In this document: positions 1-10,061 of the stretch, piece by piece
Layout of the letters: every line of letters starts with the position of its first letter
Numbering within the stretch: the first letter of the stretch is position 1
Position numbers and translations under genes: made by a program
Source: Azonexaceae bacterium
GTDB lineage: Bacteria; Pseudomonadota; Gammaproteobacteria; Burkholderiales; Rhodocyclaceae
Assembly (NCBI GenBank): GCA_009469675.1
Contig: SSSZ01000070.1
Location: forward strand, 1-36,508
DNA length: 36,508 nucleotides
Direction of reading: 5' to 3'
Notes under the pieces: model-generated
Seen by the model: only the letters and a program-made list of their open reading frames with translations
Told to the model about the DNA's origin: nothing
Databases searched by the model: none

Positions 1-840
<840 letters not shown>

Positions 841-843
<3 letters not shown>

Positions 844-1668
844 ACATCCCGCTCAGCCCATGCCAAGCGCCGGGCCGGCGTCCTCGCCACCATCGTTTCC
901 CGCTTCCGCGAGGAAAACATGATGCAGACCAGCGCCGCCCTCGCCTTCACGACGCTGCTTGCCCTCGTTCCCCTGGTGACGCTGGTGATTTCGGTGGCCG
1001 CGACGGTACCCTTCTTCGACGTCTTCATCAAACGCCTCGACGCCGTCCTGGTGGAGAACCTGCTGCCCAGCGGCACGGCGGGAACCATCGCCGGCCATCT
1101 CGCCACCTTCGCCGGCAAGGCCCAGAAGCTTACCCTGGCGGGGGTTGCCGTCCTCGTGCTGACCGCCGTTCTGCTGCTCCACACCATAGAGCGGGCCTTC
1201 AACCACGTCTGGCGGGTCAAGCCCCGGCCCCTGCTGGCGCGGCTCAAGCTCTACGTCTTCGTGATGGCCCTGTGGCCCTTCATCCTGGGGGCGATCGCCG
1301 GGGCCGTGTCCTACGCGGTGACGACTTCACTGGGGTTCGTCGAGGACTCGGGCCGGCTTGAGGGAATTCTCTTGAAGGGCGTGTCGGTCGGCATGCTCGG
1401 GCTGTTTTTCGGCTTTCTCTACTACGCCGTGCCCAACGCCCCGGTCAGCCGCTCGGCCGCCGCCGCCAGCGGCCTCCTCGCGACCCTCGCCTTCGCCGGG
1501 ATGCAGAAGGGCTTCGAACTCTACCTCAGCAGTTTCGGCACCTTCAAGAGCATCTACGGCACCTTTGCCGCGGTGCCGATTTTTCTCATCTGGCTGCAGC
1601 TTTCCTGGGCGGTGATTCTGCTGGGCGGTCTGGTGGCGGCTACGGTTTTTCGTCCGGCTGGACGGTAA
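841..1668 (+). CDS. YihY/BrkB-family inner-membrane protein
   Basis: The 275-residue protein is very hydrophobic with about six predicted membrane helices. It opens with the family's typical block (FREENMMQTSAALAFTTLLAL, roughly residues 22-42) and ends with a final helix near IWLQLSWAVILLGG. YihY proteins were once called ribonuclease BN, but that activity was later assigned to another protein, so no enzymatic role should be assumed. Proposed roles are as a membrane transporter or in envelope function. The 3' end overlaps the end of the convergent downstream gene by 29 bases. Confidence 0.88.
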
Positions 1669-3151
1669 ACACTTCGACGCTCGAGGTCTGCTCGCTTACC
1701 GCGGTAGCGCGCAGTTCGCGAATTTCGACGCGGCTTGATTCGACCAGCACGATCAGTTTCTGTGACCGGTCGCTGACCGCCCCGACGGGCACGATGAGGG
1801 CCGGGAAGGGGCGTAGCGGCGGCAGTTTGGGCAGGAGCACGGCTTCCCGCCGGCCGTCGTGGGCGAGGTCGTGGGGCGCGGCGATCTGGGCCGCGATGCC
1901 GCGGGGCGACAAGACCTGCAGGCCGAGTTCGACGTGTTCGGCGTTTTCCGACAGGGCCCAGCGTACGATGCAGATGTGCCAGGGGCCGTCCAGGGTATTG
2001 ATATGGCCCTCATGGGGGCGCACGGCGACGATGTCGCCGCTCTGCAGGTTGTCGGTGCTGCCGCTGACGTGCATGAGCGAATAGCCGTCGGGGCTTTCGT
2101 TGGTGACCATCCATTCGCTGCTCGACGGCGGCTGCTCCGGATGGCGGAGCAGTTGCCAGAGGCGATCCAGGCCGCTGCACAGGTCGGCCCGGTAGGACTG
2201 GCGACGGCGCGGGAACTTGCGTTTGGCCGGGTGCCCCCAGAGCGTCGCCAGGCGGCGCAGGACGCCGTGCCCGCCGGGGCTGGCGGCGAACCCGGGCAGG
2301 CCCAGTTCGGTGACTGGAACGCCCCGTTCGAGGGCGGCGAGATGGTCCTCAACGCCCTGGGCGAGCAGGTCGCAGGCGAAGTAGAAGACCTCGGTTTCCG
2401 GCGGCGGGTTGCGACGGGCCAGGGCCTGGGCCGGCTGGTCTTTCTCCGGATCGACCCAGAAGATGCCTTCGCTGTTGACCGGGGCTTCCGATTGCACGCC
2501 CACCGCCTTGGCGCAGTTGTCGATATAGGTCGAGACGAAATCGAGTTCCCGGGCGGTGAAGGATGCCGGCTGGGCGATCGCCACGAGCAGCGTGGAGACA
2601 TAGATTTGTTCGATGCGCCGGGATTCGCCGACGGCGTCCGGGTCGTCGACGCCGAGGCGGCGGGACGAGCGGAAGGCGGCGTGCAATTGCTGCCAGACGC
2701 CGGGGGAGGCCGGCGCTGCCACGAAAAAGCCGATATTGAGATGCCAGGCCAGGCAATGCATGACCCGGCGCAGGGTGATCTGGGGCGAGCGGGGCCGGCC
2801 CTTGGCTTCCGGGTCGAAGAGTTCGGCCAAGGTATTGAGGTAATCCTGGGCGAGCACCTCGAGCAGTTCCTGGAGGGTCCGCACCGCCTGCCGGACCCGG
2901 CGCGGAACCGGCAGGGTCGATTCGTGGAGGATCGGCAGTTGCGCCAGGGTGAGCTGGACGGCGTGGCTGTAGAGCAGATCGAGGAGCTTGAGACGCTGGC
3001 CAGTGGGAACCGGCGTGCTGCGCAGGGTGAGGAGCTGAGCCTGCAGTTCGGCGCCGCTGTCGCTGTCGGTCCGGCCATGGGCCAGGGCCAGCCACTCCAG
3101 GATGGATTTGACGTTTTGTTCGGCGAGCTGGCGCGTGGGGTCGTTCGACAT
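1640..3151 (-). CDS. conserved hypothetical protein, possible C-terminal PilZ-like domain
   Basis: I do not recognise this 503-residue protein with certainty. It is predicted to be cytoplasmic, with no signal peptide or membrane helix. The N-terminal 300 residues are helix-rich. The C-terminal part is beta-rich: it contains GDIVAVRPHE, then WHICIVRWALSENAEHVELG and a GLQVLSPRG turn, which resembles the beta-barrel of PilZ-type regulatory domains; this is a low-confidence impression. I chose ATG 3151 because the open frame further upstream runs through the rpsP promoter and has unusual composition there. The gene is transcribed away from rpsP and overlaps the end of the yihY-type gene by 29 bases. 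Confidence 0.7.
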   Translation of the reverse strand: MSNDPTRQLAEQNVKSILEWLALAHGRTDSDSGAELQAQLLTLRSTPVPTGQRLKLLDLLYSHAVQLTLAQLPILHESTLPVPRRVRQAVRTLQELLEVLAQDYLNTLAELFDPEAKGRPRSPQITLRRVMHCLAWHLNIGFFVAAPASPGVWQQLHAAFRSSRRLGVDDPDAVGESRRIEQIYVSTLLVAIAQPASFTARELDFVSTYIDNCAKAVGVQSEAPVNSEGIFWVDPEKDQPAQALARRNPPPETEVFYFACDLLAQGVEDHLAALERGVPVTELGLPGFAASPGGHGVLRRLATLWGHPAKRKFPRRRQSYRADLCSGLDRLWQLLRHPEQPPSSSEWMVTNESPDGYSLMHVSGSTDNLQSGDIVAVRPHEGHINTLDGPWHICIVRWALSENAEHVELGLQVLSPRGIAAQIAAPHDLAHDGRREAVLLPKLPPLRPFPALIVPVGAVSDRSQKLIVLVESSRVEIRELRATAVSEQTSSVEVFTVQPDEKP

Positions 3152-3299
3152 GGCAAGGGCAAAGGTTAGACCAGCAGGATAAACAATTCCGGCGCTTTTC
3201 TCCATCGCCCGGAGGCCGGGCGGCGGCTTTTTGCGGCGCTTTTTTTCTTCCCCGGCCCCGGCCGGCGATCGCCGCATTCGCGGGGTCAGTCTAAGTGGC

Positions 3300-3327
3300 T
3301 TGTTTTTGATGAGTAAAGCGCTATAAT
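3300..3327 (+). promoter_or_regulatory. sigma-70 promoter of the rpsP operon
   Basis: TTGTTT at 3300-3305 and a perfect TATAAT at 3322-3327 are separated by 16 bases. The expected transcription start is about 25-30 bases before the rpsP ATG. The element lies in an AT-rich dip in otherwise GC-rich DNA, which supports it being a real promoter. Confidence 0.75.
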
Positions 3328-3359
3328 TCCCGGTTTTTCCCTCGCACGAAAGAATTCCC

Positions 3360-3614
3360 ATGGTTGTCATTCGTCTTGCCCGTAGCGGCGCCAAGAAGCG
3401 CCCCTTCTACAACATGGTCGTGACCGACTCCCGCAACCGCCGCGACGGCCGTTTCGTCGAGCGGATCGGCTTCTACAATCCGGTTGCCGCCGCCAGCGAA
3501 GAAGGTCTGCGCGTCGCCATGGATCGCCTGACCTACTGGCAGCAGAACGGCGCCCAGCTTTCTCCGACCGCCGCCCGCCTGGTCAAGCAGTACGCCGCCA
3601 AGCAGGCCGCCTAA
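3360..3614 (+). CDS. rpsP: 30S ribosomal protein S16
   Basis: The 84-residue protein starts [20 protein letters not shown], the diagnostic S16 N-terminus, and contains [15 protein letters not shown]16 binds 16S rRNA and is needed for assembly of the small subunit body. It is the first gene of the rpsP-rimM-trmD-rplS operon. The promoter at 3300-3327 lies directly upstream, and rimM follows after 12 bases. Confidence 0.98.
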   Translation: MVVIRLARSGAKKRPFYNMVVTDSRNRRDGRFVERIGFYNPVAAASEEGLRVAMDRLTYWQQNGAQLSPTAARLVKQYAAKQAA

Positions 3615-3626
3615 GAACACTTCGCC

Positions 3627-4139
3627 TTGTCCGGTAGCGCCATCGTCGTCCTGGGGAAGCTGGTCGACCCCTACGGCATTCGCGGCTGGATCAGGCTGCA
3701 TCCCTTCGGCGACGATCCGCTGGCCTGGGCCAGGATGCCCGTCTGGTGGGTCGGCCGGGAAGGCGGGCCGTGGCGGGAGACCGGGCTGAAAGGCCTGAAG
3801 GCCCACAGCGACGGCGTCGTCGTATGGCTCGAGGGCGTGTCTGACCGCACCGCCGCCGAGGCCCTCAAGGGCATGCTGGTGGGGGCGCCGCGGGAAGCGC
3901 TGCCGGCCACCGGCGAGGACGAGTATTACTGGGCCGATCTGATCGGCCTTGACGTGGTGACTGCAAGCGGTGAGTCGCTGGGCAAAGTGGCCGGGCTGAT
4001 CGAAACCGGGGCCAACGACGTGTTGCAGGTGACCGCGGCGGACGGCAGGGAACGCCTCTTGCCCTTCGTCGAAAGCGTGGTGCTGGCGGTGGAGAAGGAA
4101 GCCGGCCGCATCCGGGTGGAGTGGGGCAGTGACTGGTGA
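3627..4139 (+). CDS. rimM: 16S rRNA processing protein RimM
   Basis: The 170-residue protein has the RimM N-terminal barrel ([21 protein letters not shown]) and a C-terminal PRC-type barrel ([40 protein letters not shown]). RimM binds S19 and helps mature the 3' domain of 16S rRNA. The start appears to be TTG at 3627, since no ATG is available in frame near the family's normal N-terminus and the Shine-Dalgarno signal is weak. This fits translation coupled to rpsP. Confidence 0.96.
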   Translation: MSGSAIVVLGKLVDPYGIRGWIRLHPFGDDPLAWARMPVWWVGREGGPWRETGLKGLKAHSDGVVVWLEGVSDRTAAEALKGMLVGAPREALPATGEDEYYWADLIGLDVVTASGESLGKVAGLIETGANDVLQVTAADGRERLLPFVESVVLAVEKEAGRIRVEWGSDW

Positions 4140-4158
4140 GTCAGCGAAGGGCGAGGGG

Positions 4159-4923
4159 GTGCTGCGCGTCGACTGCGTGACCCTCTTCCCGGAGATGTTC
4201 GCCGCCGTCACGGCCTGCGGCATCACCCGGCGGGCCTTGGAAGAAGGGCGTTGGGTGTGGCAAGGCTGGAATCCCCGGGATTTCGCCGAAAACACCTGGC
4301 GCCGGGTGGATGATCGCCCCTTCGGCGGCGGGCCGGGCATGCTGATGCAGCCGGGGCCGCTGGAAAAAGCGATCGCGGCGGCCAAGGCCGGGCAGTGCGA
4401 GGCTGGCCTGGCCAAAAGTCGGGTCATCTACCTTTCGCCTCAGGGGACGCCGCTCCGCCACGGGCGGGTGATGGAACTGGCGGCGGCGGCAGAGGGACTG
4501 ATCCTCCTCTGCGGTCGGTACGAAGGCATAGACGAGCGTCTGATCGAGCGCTGCGTCGATGAGGAGATTTCGATCGGGGATTTTGTGCTTTCCGGCGGCG
4601 AGTTGCCGGCGATGGTCTTGATCGATGCCGTCGTCCGCCAGTTGCCGGGGGTGCTGGGCGATGCCGCTTCGGCGGTGGAAGATTCGTTCGTGACGGGCCT
4701 TTTGGATTGCCCTCACTACACGAGGCCCGAGGTTTATGCAGGACAGGGTGTGCCGGAGGTGTTGCTGTCCGGCGACCACAAGCGAATTCGTCGCTGGCGG
4801 CTGAAACAGGCGCTGGCGCGGACCCGGAAGCGCCGGCCGGATTTACTGGCGCACCGCAGCCTGACTGCGGAAGAAGCGCAACTCCTCACGGAAATCGTCG
4901 GAGAGGAGCAATGCGGTGAGTAA
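4159..4923 (+). CDS. trmD: tRNA (guanine37-N1)-methyltransferase
   Basis: TrmD methylates N1 of G37 next to the anticodon in tRNAs reading CNN or CGG codons, preventing +1 frameshifting. The SPOUT trefoil-knot elements are visible: [38 protein letters not shown], and the C-terminal [20 protein letters not shown] and HKRIRRWR blocks. I prefer the GTG at 4159 because it gives the usual start ([14 protein letters not shown]) and has AAGGG seven bases upstream. A GTG at 4129 would add ten residues and overlap the end of rimM. The stop at 4923 is 25 bases before rplS. Confidence 0.97.
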   Translation: MLRVDCVTLFPEMFAAVTACGITRRALEEGRWVWQGWNPRDFAENTWRRVDDRPFGGGPGMLMQPGPLEKAIAAAKAGQCEAGLAKSRVIYLSPQGTPLRHGRVMELAAAAEGLILLCGRYEGIDERLIERCVDEEISIGDFVLSGGELPAMVLIDAVVRQLPGVLGDAASAVEDSFVTGLLDCPHYTRPEVYAGQGVPEVLLSGDHKRIRRWRLKQALARTRKRRPDLLAHRSLTAEEAQLLTEIVGEEQCGE

Positions 4924-4948
4924 GTATTTTTCAATTAGAGGATCTCAC

Positions 4949-5314
4949 ATGAACCTGATTCAACAACTGGAACAAGAAGAAATCGCCCGCCTGGGCAAGA
5001 CCATTCCCGCTTTCGCTCCGGGCGACACCGTCGTCGTCCAGGTCAAGGTCAAGGAAGGCACCCGCGAGCGTCTGCAGGCTTACGAAGGCGTCGTCATCGC
5101 CAAGCGCAACCGCGGCTTGAACTCCGCCTTCACGGTGCGCAAGATTTCTTCCGGCGAAGGCGTCGAACGGACCTTCCAGACCTATTCTCCGCTGGTCGCC
5201 AGCATCGAGGTCAAGCGCCGCGGCGACGTTCGTCGCGCCAAGCTCTACTACCTCCGCGACCGCTCCGGCAAGTCCGCCCGCATCAAGGAAAAGCTCGAAC
5301 GCAAGGCGGGCTGA
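4949..5314 (+). CDS. rplS: 50S ribosomal protein L19
   Basis: The 121-residue protein has the L19 signatures [40 protein letters not shown] and [20 protein letters not shown]19 sits at the interface of the two ribosomal subunits. The ATG at 4949 is preceded by AGAGGA at a good distance; a longer reading from 4916 would overlap trmD and is not the family N-terminus. It is the last gene of the operon and is followed by a strong hairpin terminator. Confidence 0.98.
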   Translation: MNLIQQLEQEEIARLGKTIPAFAPGDTVVVQVKVKEGTRERLQAYEGVVIAKRNRGLNSAFTVRKISSGEGVERTFQTYSPLVASIEVKRRGDVRRAKLYYLRDRSGKSARIKEKLERKAG

Positions 5315-5334
5315 GCCGCGGCTTCGGCAAAACG

Positions 5335-5360
5335 AAAGGGGCGCTACGGCGCCCCTTTTT
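5335..5360 (+). terminator. rho-independent terminator after rplS
   Basis: The stem GGGGCGC (5338-5344) pairs with GCGCCCC (5349-5355) around a TACG loop and is followed by five T. The flanking AAA/TTT can extend the stem. On the minus strand the hairpin is followed by TTTCGTTTT, so it may also stop transcription from the convergent cytochrome gene. Confidence 0.88.
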
Positions 5361-5369
5361 GCTGTGGGG

Positions 5370-6047
5370 TCAGTTTTCCGCCGCCAGGTAGGCCGCGACG
5401 CTGTGGATTTCCTGGGGCGAGAGCGGCGCCACGATGGCGTGCATGGCCCGGTCGTTGTTGCGGGAATTTGCGATGAAGCTGCGGATCTGGGTTTCCAGGT
5501 AGGTCGGGTTCTGCCCCGCCAGGCGGGCCACCGGGCCGCCGCCGGTGGCGTAGACGCCGTGGCATGAGGCGCAGTTATGGACGCCGGTTTCCCGGTTGCC
5601 CTCGAAATAGATGCGCCGGCCGGCGGCGATGGCCGCCGGGTCGTCGCTGGGGGTGAATCCGGCGGGCAGGCGGGCGAAGTATTCGGACGCGATGTAGGCA
5701 TCCTGGGCCGACAGGGTCTCGACCACCCGCTGCATCTTGGCGTCGCGGCGCTGCCCGGTCTTGAAGTTGAAGATCTGTTTGAGCAGATATTCGGCGGGCT
5801 GGCCGGCCAGGCTGGCGAATTTGTCGCTGATCCCCAGGCCGTCGGCCCCGTGGCACTTGGCGCAGCGCTTCTTGACCAGCCGCTGGGCCGCCTGGGCATC
5901 GGCATCGGTGTATTCCGCCAGGACGCTCGGCGGTCCGCCGAGCAGCGCGAGGAGCAGAAATCCGGCCGCCCGCCAGTGACGCCCGCGCCCGGGGCGCCGC
6001 AGGGAGCCCTGAGGATTCCGGTATTGCCTGGCAATGGGTTCGATCAT
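5370..6047 (-). CDS. diheme c4-type cytochrome c
   Basis: The 225-residue precursor has a basic N-terminus, a hydrophobic core (AAGFLLLALLGG) and an AEY-like cleavage site at about residue 45, so it should be periplasmic. Two class I c-type domains follow, each with one heme motif: CAKCH in the first half and CASCH in the second. Repeated elements such as LAGQPAEYLLKQIFNFKTGQR and LAGQNPTYLETQIRSF mark the tandem c4 architecture. Cytochromes c4 carry electrons from bc1 complexes to terminal oxidases or other acceptors. GGGGGA upstream supports the ATG at 6047. It lies 110 bases downstream of folE2 on the same strand. Confidence 0.9.
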   Translation of the reverse strand: MIEPIARQYRNPQGSLRRPGRGRHWRAAGFLLLALLGGPPSVLAEYTDADAQAAQRLVKKRCAKCHGADGLGISDKFASLAGQPAEYLLKQIFNFKTGQRRDAKMQRVVETLSAQDAYIASEYFARLPAGFTPSDDPAAIAAGRRIYFEGNRETGVHNCASCHGVYATGGGPVARLAGQNPTYLETQIRSFIANSRNNDRAMHAIVAPLSPQEIHSVAAYLAAEN

Positions 6048-6146
6048 GCGCTTCCCCCGGTTACGCGGTTGCGGCTGGCTTGCCCGAAAATAGTATCCGG
6101 GGCCGGGGGAAGGCCGTCAAGCGCCGGCGGGAGAAGCCCGCCGGGC

Positions 6147-6180
6147 GCCCTCGGAGGCTAGCCGAGGGCCTTGTTTTTTT
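6147..6180 (+). terminator. hairpin with T tract at the 3' end of folE2, antisense to it
   Basis: GCCCTCGG (6147-6154) and CCGAGGGC (6162-6169) form a perfect 8-bp stem with a 7-base loop that includes the folE2 stop codon. On the plus strand it is followed by TTGTTTTTTT. The T tract is on the strand opposite to folE2, so as an intrinsic terminator it would act on plus-strand RNA. For folE2 mRNA it would be a 3' hairpin without a T tract, followed by a second GC-rich hairpin at about 6121-6147. Confidence 0.45.
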
Positions 6181-6964
6181 CGATCAGGGCGTAGGCGGAG
6201 TGGTTGTGGATCGATTCGAAGTTTTCCGATTCGACCACGTAGGCGTCGATGCGCGGCTCGGCGTTGAGGCGGGCAGCGACGTCGCGGACCATGTCCTCGA
6301 CGAACTTGGGGTTGTCGTAGGCCCGTTCGGTGACGTATTTTTCATCGGGCCGCTTCAAGAGGCCGAACAATTCGCAGGAGGCTTCGGCTTCGACCAGCTG
6401 GACGATTTCCTCGATCCAGACGAATTCCCGCGTGCGGGCGGTGACTGTGACATGGGAGCGCTGGTTGTGGGCGCCGTAATCGGAAATTTTCTTGGAGCAG
6501 GGGCAGAGACTGGTCACCGGCACCACCACCTTGACTGAAAACGTGGTCTGGCCGCCGCAGATTTCGCCGATGAAGGTGACGTCGTAGTCCATCAGGCTCT
6601 GGACGCCGGAGACCGGGGCCGTCTTGTTGATGAAGTAGGGGAAATTCATCTCGATGTGGCCGGTTTCGGCTTCGAGCTTTTCCACCATGTCCTGCAGCAT
6701 GGCGGGAAAATTCTCGACCGAGATTTCCCGCTCGTGGCTGTTCAGGATTTCCACGAAGCGCGACATGTGGGTGCCCTTGAAATTGTGGGGCAGGCCGACG
6801 TACATGTTGAAGACGGCGATGGTGTGCTGCGTGCCGGCGGACTTGTCCTTGACCCGGATGGGGTGGCGGATGGATTTGATGCCGACCTTGTTGATGGCGA
6901 GTTGGCGGGTATCCGCCGAACCCTGCACATCGGGCATCATTTCCGGGGGTTGGGGGGCGTTCAT
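6158..6964 (-). CDS. folE2: GTP cyclohydrolase FolE2 (type IB)
   Basis: FolE2 converts GTP to 7,8-dihydroneopterin triphosphate, the entry step to folate and to queuosine precursors. The 268-residue protein shows the family blocks [24 protein letters not shown], and [22 protein letters not shown]. The latter holds the metal-ligand Cys and His of the FolE2 active site. The ATG at 6964 lies 4 bases after the dxs stop codon, and the ribosome-binding AAGGAA is inside the end of dxs. FolE2 replaces or backs up FolE and, in studied bacteria, works with metals other than zinc; whether that applies here is not visible. Confidence 0.95.
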   Translation of the reverse strand: MNAPQPPEMMPDVQGSADTRQLAINKVGIKSIRHPIRVKDKSAGTQHTIAVFNMYVGLPHNFKGTHMSRFVEILNSHEREISVENFPAMLQDMVEKLEAETGHIEMNFPYFINKTAPVSGVQSLMDYDVTFIGEICGGQTTFSVKVVVPVTSLCPCSKKISDYGAHNQRSHVTVTARTREFVWIEEIVQLVEAEASCELFGLLKRPDEKYVTERAYDNPKFVEDMVRDVAARLNAEPRIDAYVVESENFESIHNHSAYALIEKNKALG

Positions 6965-6968
6965 CTTT

Positions 6969-8828
6969 TCATTGTTCCTTGGTGAGCCGCGCCTGCACTG
7001 CGCGGATGATGCCTTCCTTGTCGAGGCCGAGTTCGGCGAGAAGCTGGCCCTGTTCGCCGTGGTCGATGAAGCGGTCGGGCAGCCCCAGGCGCAGCAGCGG
7101 CACGGCAAGGCCGCGTTCGGCCAGAACGCGGGCGATTTCCGAGCCGGCACCGCCGATCACGGCATTCTCTTCGATGCTGACCAGAAGCGAATGGTTCCCC
7201 GCCAGTTCGGCAATCAATGCGGCGTCGATGGGTTTGACGAAGCGCATGTTGGCGACGGTGGCGTCGAGCGCATCGCCGGCGGCAAGGGCGGCCGGAACCA
7301 GGCTGCCGAAGGCGAGGAGGGCCACCTTCCGGCCGTGGCGGCGGATTTCGCCCCGGCCGACGGGCAGGGTGTCGAGGTTCATCTCGGGCACCGTGCCGGT
7401 GCCGCCGCCCCGGGGGTAGCGGACGGCGCTCGGGCCGTCGAGGGAGAAGGCGGTGGACAGCATCCGGCGGCATTCGACCTCGTCGGCCGGCGCCATGACC
7501 ACCAGATTGGGGATGCAGGTCAGGAAGGAGAGGTCGAAGGTGCCGTGGTGGGTCGGGCCGTCGGCGCCGACCAGGCCGCCCCGGTCGATGGCGAAGACCA
7601 CCGGCAGGTTCTGCAGGGCCACGTCGTGCACCAGCTGGTCGTAGCCGCGCTGGAGAAAGGTCGAATAGATGGCGACCACGGGTTTCAGACCCTCGCAGGC
7701 CAGGCCGGCGGCGAAGGTCACGGCGTGCTGCTCGGCGATGCCGACGTCGTAGTAGCGATCGGGGAAGTCGCGGGCGAAGCGGACCAGGCCCGAGCCTTCG
7801 CGCATGGCCGGGGTGATGCCCACCAGGCGCGGATCGGCGGCGGCCATGTCGCACAGCCAGTCGCCGAAGACCTGGGTATAGGTGAGCTTGCCGCCACCCT
7901 TGCCCGACTGGATGCCTTCTCCCGGGTGGAACTGGGAGACCCCGTGGTAGAGGATGGGGTCGGCCTCGGCCAGCTTGTAGCCCTGGCCTTTCTTGGTGAT
8001 GACGTGGAGGAACTTGGGGCCCTTCAGCTGGCGCAGGTTTTCCAGGGTGGGGACGAGGGCGTCGAGGTCGTGGCCGTCGATGGGGCCGTAATAGTGGAAG
8101 CCGAACTCCTCGAAGAGGGTGGCCGGGGTCATCATGCCTTTGACGTGCTCCTCGGCCCGGCGCGCCAGTTCGAGCAGCGGCGGAACGACGCCGAGCATGT
8201 GGCGGGCGCCCTCCCGGGCGGCGTTGAAGGTGCGCCCCGACATCAGGCGGGTGAGGATGTTGTTCAAGGCCCCGACCGGCGGCGAGATCGACATCTCGTT
8301 GTCGTTGAGGATGACCAGCATGTCGGCGTCGGCGACGCCGGCGTTGTTCAGGGCCTCGAACGCCATGCCGGCCGACATGGCGCCGTCGCCGATGACGGCC
8401 ACGGTCTTTCTGTCCTCGCCTTTGTGCTTGGCGGCCAGCGCCATGCCCAGCGCCGCCGAGATCGAGGTCGACGAGTGGCCGACGCCGAAGGTGTCGTAGG
8501 GGCTTTCCGAGCGCTTGGGAAAACCCGAGACGCCGCCGTGCATGCGCAGGCGCTCCATGCCGGCACGGCGCCCGGTGAGCACCTTGTGGCCGTAGCACTG
8601 GTGGCCGACGTCCCAGACCAGCCGGTCGTCGGGGGTGTTGTACACGTAGTGGAGGGCGATGGTCAGTTCGACGGTGCCCAGGTTGGACGACAGGTGGCCC
8701 CCGGTCTTGGCCACCGAGTGGAGGAGGAAGGCGCGCAGTTCCTCGGCCACCTGGTGCAGCTGGCGGCGTTCCAGCTGGCGCAGGGCGGCGGGGTTGTCGA
8801 GGCGGTCGAGCAGGCAGGTTTCGGTCAT
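6969..8828 (-). CDS. dxs: 1-deoxy-D-xylulose-5-phosphate synthase
   Basis: Dxs condenses pyruvate and glyceraldehyde-3-phosphate with thiamine diphosphate, the first step of the MEP isoprenoid pathway. The 619-residue protein has the family N-terminus, the HLSSNLG block, the thiamine diphosphate motif GDGAMSAG with its distal NDNEMSIS, the DGPTHHG block and a C-terminal transketolase domain ([12 protein letters not shown]). It starts 1 base after the ispA stop codon, directly coupling two isoprenoid genes. Another MEP gene, ispH, lies elsewhere in this window. Confidence 0.98.
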   Translation of the reverse strand: MTETCLLDRLDNPAALRQLERRQLHQVAEELRAFLLHSVAKTGGHLSSNLGTVELTIALHYVYNTPDDRLVWDVGHQCYGHKVLTGRRAGMERLRMHGGVSGFPKRSESPYDTFGVGHSSTSISAALGMALAAKHKGEDRKTVAVIGDGAMSAGMAFEALNNAGVADADMLVILNDNEMSISPPVGALNNILTRLMSGRTFNAAREGARHMLGVVPPLLELARRAEEHVKGMMTPATLFEEFGFHYYGPIDGHDLDALVPTLENLRQLKGPKFLHVITKKGQGYKLAEADPILYHGVSQFHPGEGIQSGKGGGKLTYTQVFGDWLCDMAAADPRLVGITPAMREGSGLVRFARDFPDRYYDVGIAEQHAVTFAAGLACEGLKPVVAIYSTFLQRGYDQLVHDVALQNLPVVFAIDRGGLVGADGPTHHGTFDLSFLTCIPNLVVMAPADEVECRRMLSTAFSLDGPSAVRYPRGGGTGTVPEMNLDTLPVGRGEIRRHGRKVALLAFGSLVPAALAAGDALDATVANMRFVKPIDAALIAELAGNHSLLVSIEENAVIGGAGSEIARVLAERGLAVPLLRLGLPDRFIDHGEQGQLLAELGLDKEGIIRAVQARLTKEQ

Positions 8829-8829
8829 C

Positions 8830-9723
8830 TCAGAACTGCCGATGGCAGATGAAGTCGGCGAGTTCCTTCAGGCGGGCCGCCCGGTCGCCGCAGGGGGCGA
8901 GGGCGGCGAGGGCGTCCTGCTGCAACTCACGGGCGTAGGTGCGGGCGCCGTCGAGGCCGAGAAGGCTCACGTAGGTGGGTTTTTCGGCGGCCTGGTCCTT
9001 GCCGGCGGTCTTGCCGAGGGTGGCCGTGCTGGCGGTGCAGTCGAGGATGTCGTCCACCACCTGGAAGAGGAGGCCGGCCCGTTTGGCGAAACGGTCGAGG
9101 CCGCTGCGTTCGGCTGGCTCCAGAGGGGCGCCGCAAAGGGCGCCGAGCATGACCGAGGCGCGGATCAGGGCACCGGTCTTCAGGGCGTGCATCAGCTCGA
9201 GTTCGGGCTGGTCGAGGGTCTGGCCGACGGCGGCCAGATCGATGGCCTGGCCGCCGGCCATGCCGCGGGAACCGGAAGCATGGGCCAGGAGGCAGACCAT
9301 TTCCAGTTGCCGTGCCGGGTCGGTGATGCCTTCCCGGCCGAGGAGTTCGAAGGCCAGGGTCTGCAGGCTGTCGCCGACGAGGAGTGCGGTCGCCTCGTCG
9401 AACTCGACGTGGCAGGTGGGGCGGCCGCGGCGCAGGACGTCGTCGTCCATGCAGGGCAGGTCGTCGTGCACCAGCGAGTAGGCGTGGATCAGCTCGACGG
9501 CACAGGCCAGGGTGTCGAGCTTGTCGGGAGCGGCGCCGCCGACTTCGCCGGCGGCGAAGACGAGGAGCGGGCGCACCCGTTTGCCCCCGCCCAGGGTGGC
9601 GTAGCGCATGGCCGCATGGAGGCGGGCCGGAATGCTGGCGGGGGCGGGCAGATGGTGGCTGAGGGCGGCTTCGACCCGGGCCTGGACGCCGGCCATCCAG
9701 GCGGCGAAGGGCTGGTCGCTCAC
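8830..9723 (-). CDS. ispA: farnesyl diphosphate synthase / polyprenyl synthetase
   Basis: IspA joins dimethylallyl and isopentenyl diphosphates into geranyl and farnesyl diphosphate. The 297-residue protein contains [10 protein letters not shown] (residues 45-54), the first aspartate-rich motif DDLPCMD (87-93) and the second, DDILD, near residue 222. The start is GTG at 9723, overlapping the xseB stop as GTGA. It precedes dxs with a 1-base gap, so precursor synthesis and chain elongation are expressed together. Confidence 0.97.
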   Translation of the reverse strand: MSDQPFAAWMAGVQARVEAALSHHLPAPASIPARLHAAMRYATLGGGKRVRPLLVFAAGEVGGAAPDKLDTLACAVELIHAYSLVHDDLPCMDDDVLRRGRPTCHVEFDEATALLVGDSLQTLAFELLGREGITDPARQLEMVCLLAHASGSRGMAGGQAIDLAAVGQTLDQPELELMHALKTGALIRASVMLGALCGAPLEPAERSGLDRFAKRAGLLFQVVDDILDCTASTATLGKTAGKDQAAEKPTYVSLLGLDGARTYARELQQDALAALAPCGDRAARLKELADFICHRQF

Positions 9724-9956
9724 GCCCCGTTCCCTGCCGGCGGGAAGGGTTTTTCCTCGCCGTTTTCGAGGACGCGGATCGCCTCTTCGGCGACGCTCAG
9801 CTGGCGCTGGCAGTGCTTCATCAGTTCCATGCCGCGGCGGTAGGCGGCGATCGAGGCTTCCAGTTCCAGCTTGCCGCTCTCCATGCTCTGGACGATGGAT
9901 TCGAGTTCGGCCAGGGCCGCCTCGAACTTCATGTCGGCGATGGGAATTTGATCCAT
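9720..9956 (-). CDS. xseB: exodeoxyribonuclease VII small subunit
   Basis: The 78-residue protein has the XseB signature FEAALAELESIVQSMESGKLELE followed by AAYRRGMELMKHCQRQLSVAEEAIRVL, a short helical hairpin. XseB assembles with XseA to form exonuclease VII, which degrades single-stranded DNA. The chosen ATG at 9956 gives MDQIPIADMKF; the internal ATG eight codons later is also possible. The gene heads the xseB-ispA-dxs-folE2 operon. xseA is not in the window. Confidence 0.95.
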   Translation of the reverse strand: MDQIPIADMKFEAALAELESIVQSMESGKLELEASIAAYRRGMELMKHCQRQLSVAEEAIRVLENGEEKPFPPAGNGA

Positions 9957-9982
9957 GTCAGACGCTTCGGGGAAAACACGCA

Positions 9983-10012
9983 AAAATACCTTATCAAGGG
10001 GCTTTTGGTCAA
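9983..10012 (-). promoter_or_regulatory. candidate promoter of the xseB-ispA-dxs-folE2 operon
   Basis: On the minus strand TTGACC (plus 10007-10012) is followed after 18 bases by TATTTT (plus 9983-9988). The implied start lies about 20 bases before the xseB ATG. The -35 is part of the left arm of the inverted repeat at 10007-10045. Confidence 0.5.
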
Positions 10013-10045
10013 ATTGAGGGGAGGGTAAAATCTCCCCCTTTGACC
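10007..10045. repeat. long interrupted inverted repeat between xseB and the Rieske gene
   Basis: GGTCAAA (10007-10013) pairs with TTTGACC (10039-10045), and inside it GGGGAG (10018-10023) pairs with CTCCCC (10032-10037). The two nested arms share one centre. It lies between two divergent genes and covers the candidate xseB -35. It could be an operator for a dimeric regulator or a hairpin in the leader of the Rieske gene. Confidence 0.55.
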
Positions 10046-10061
10046 CCGTTGGAGGCGTGGA

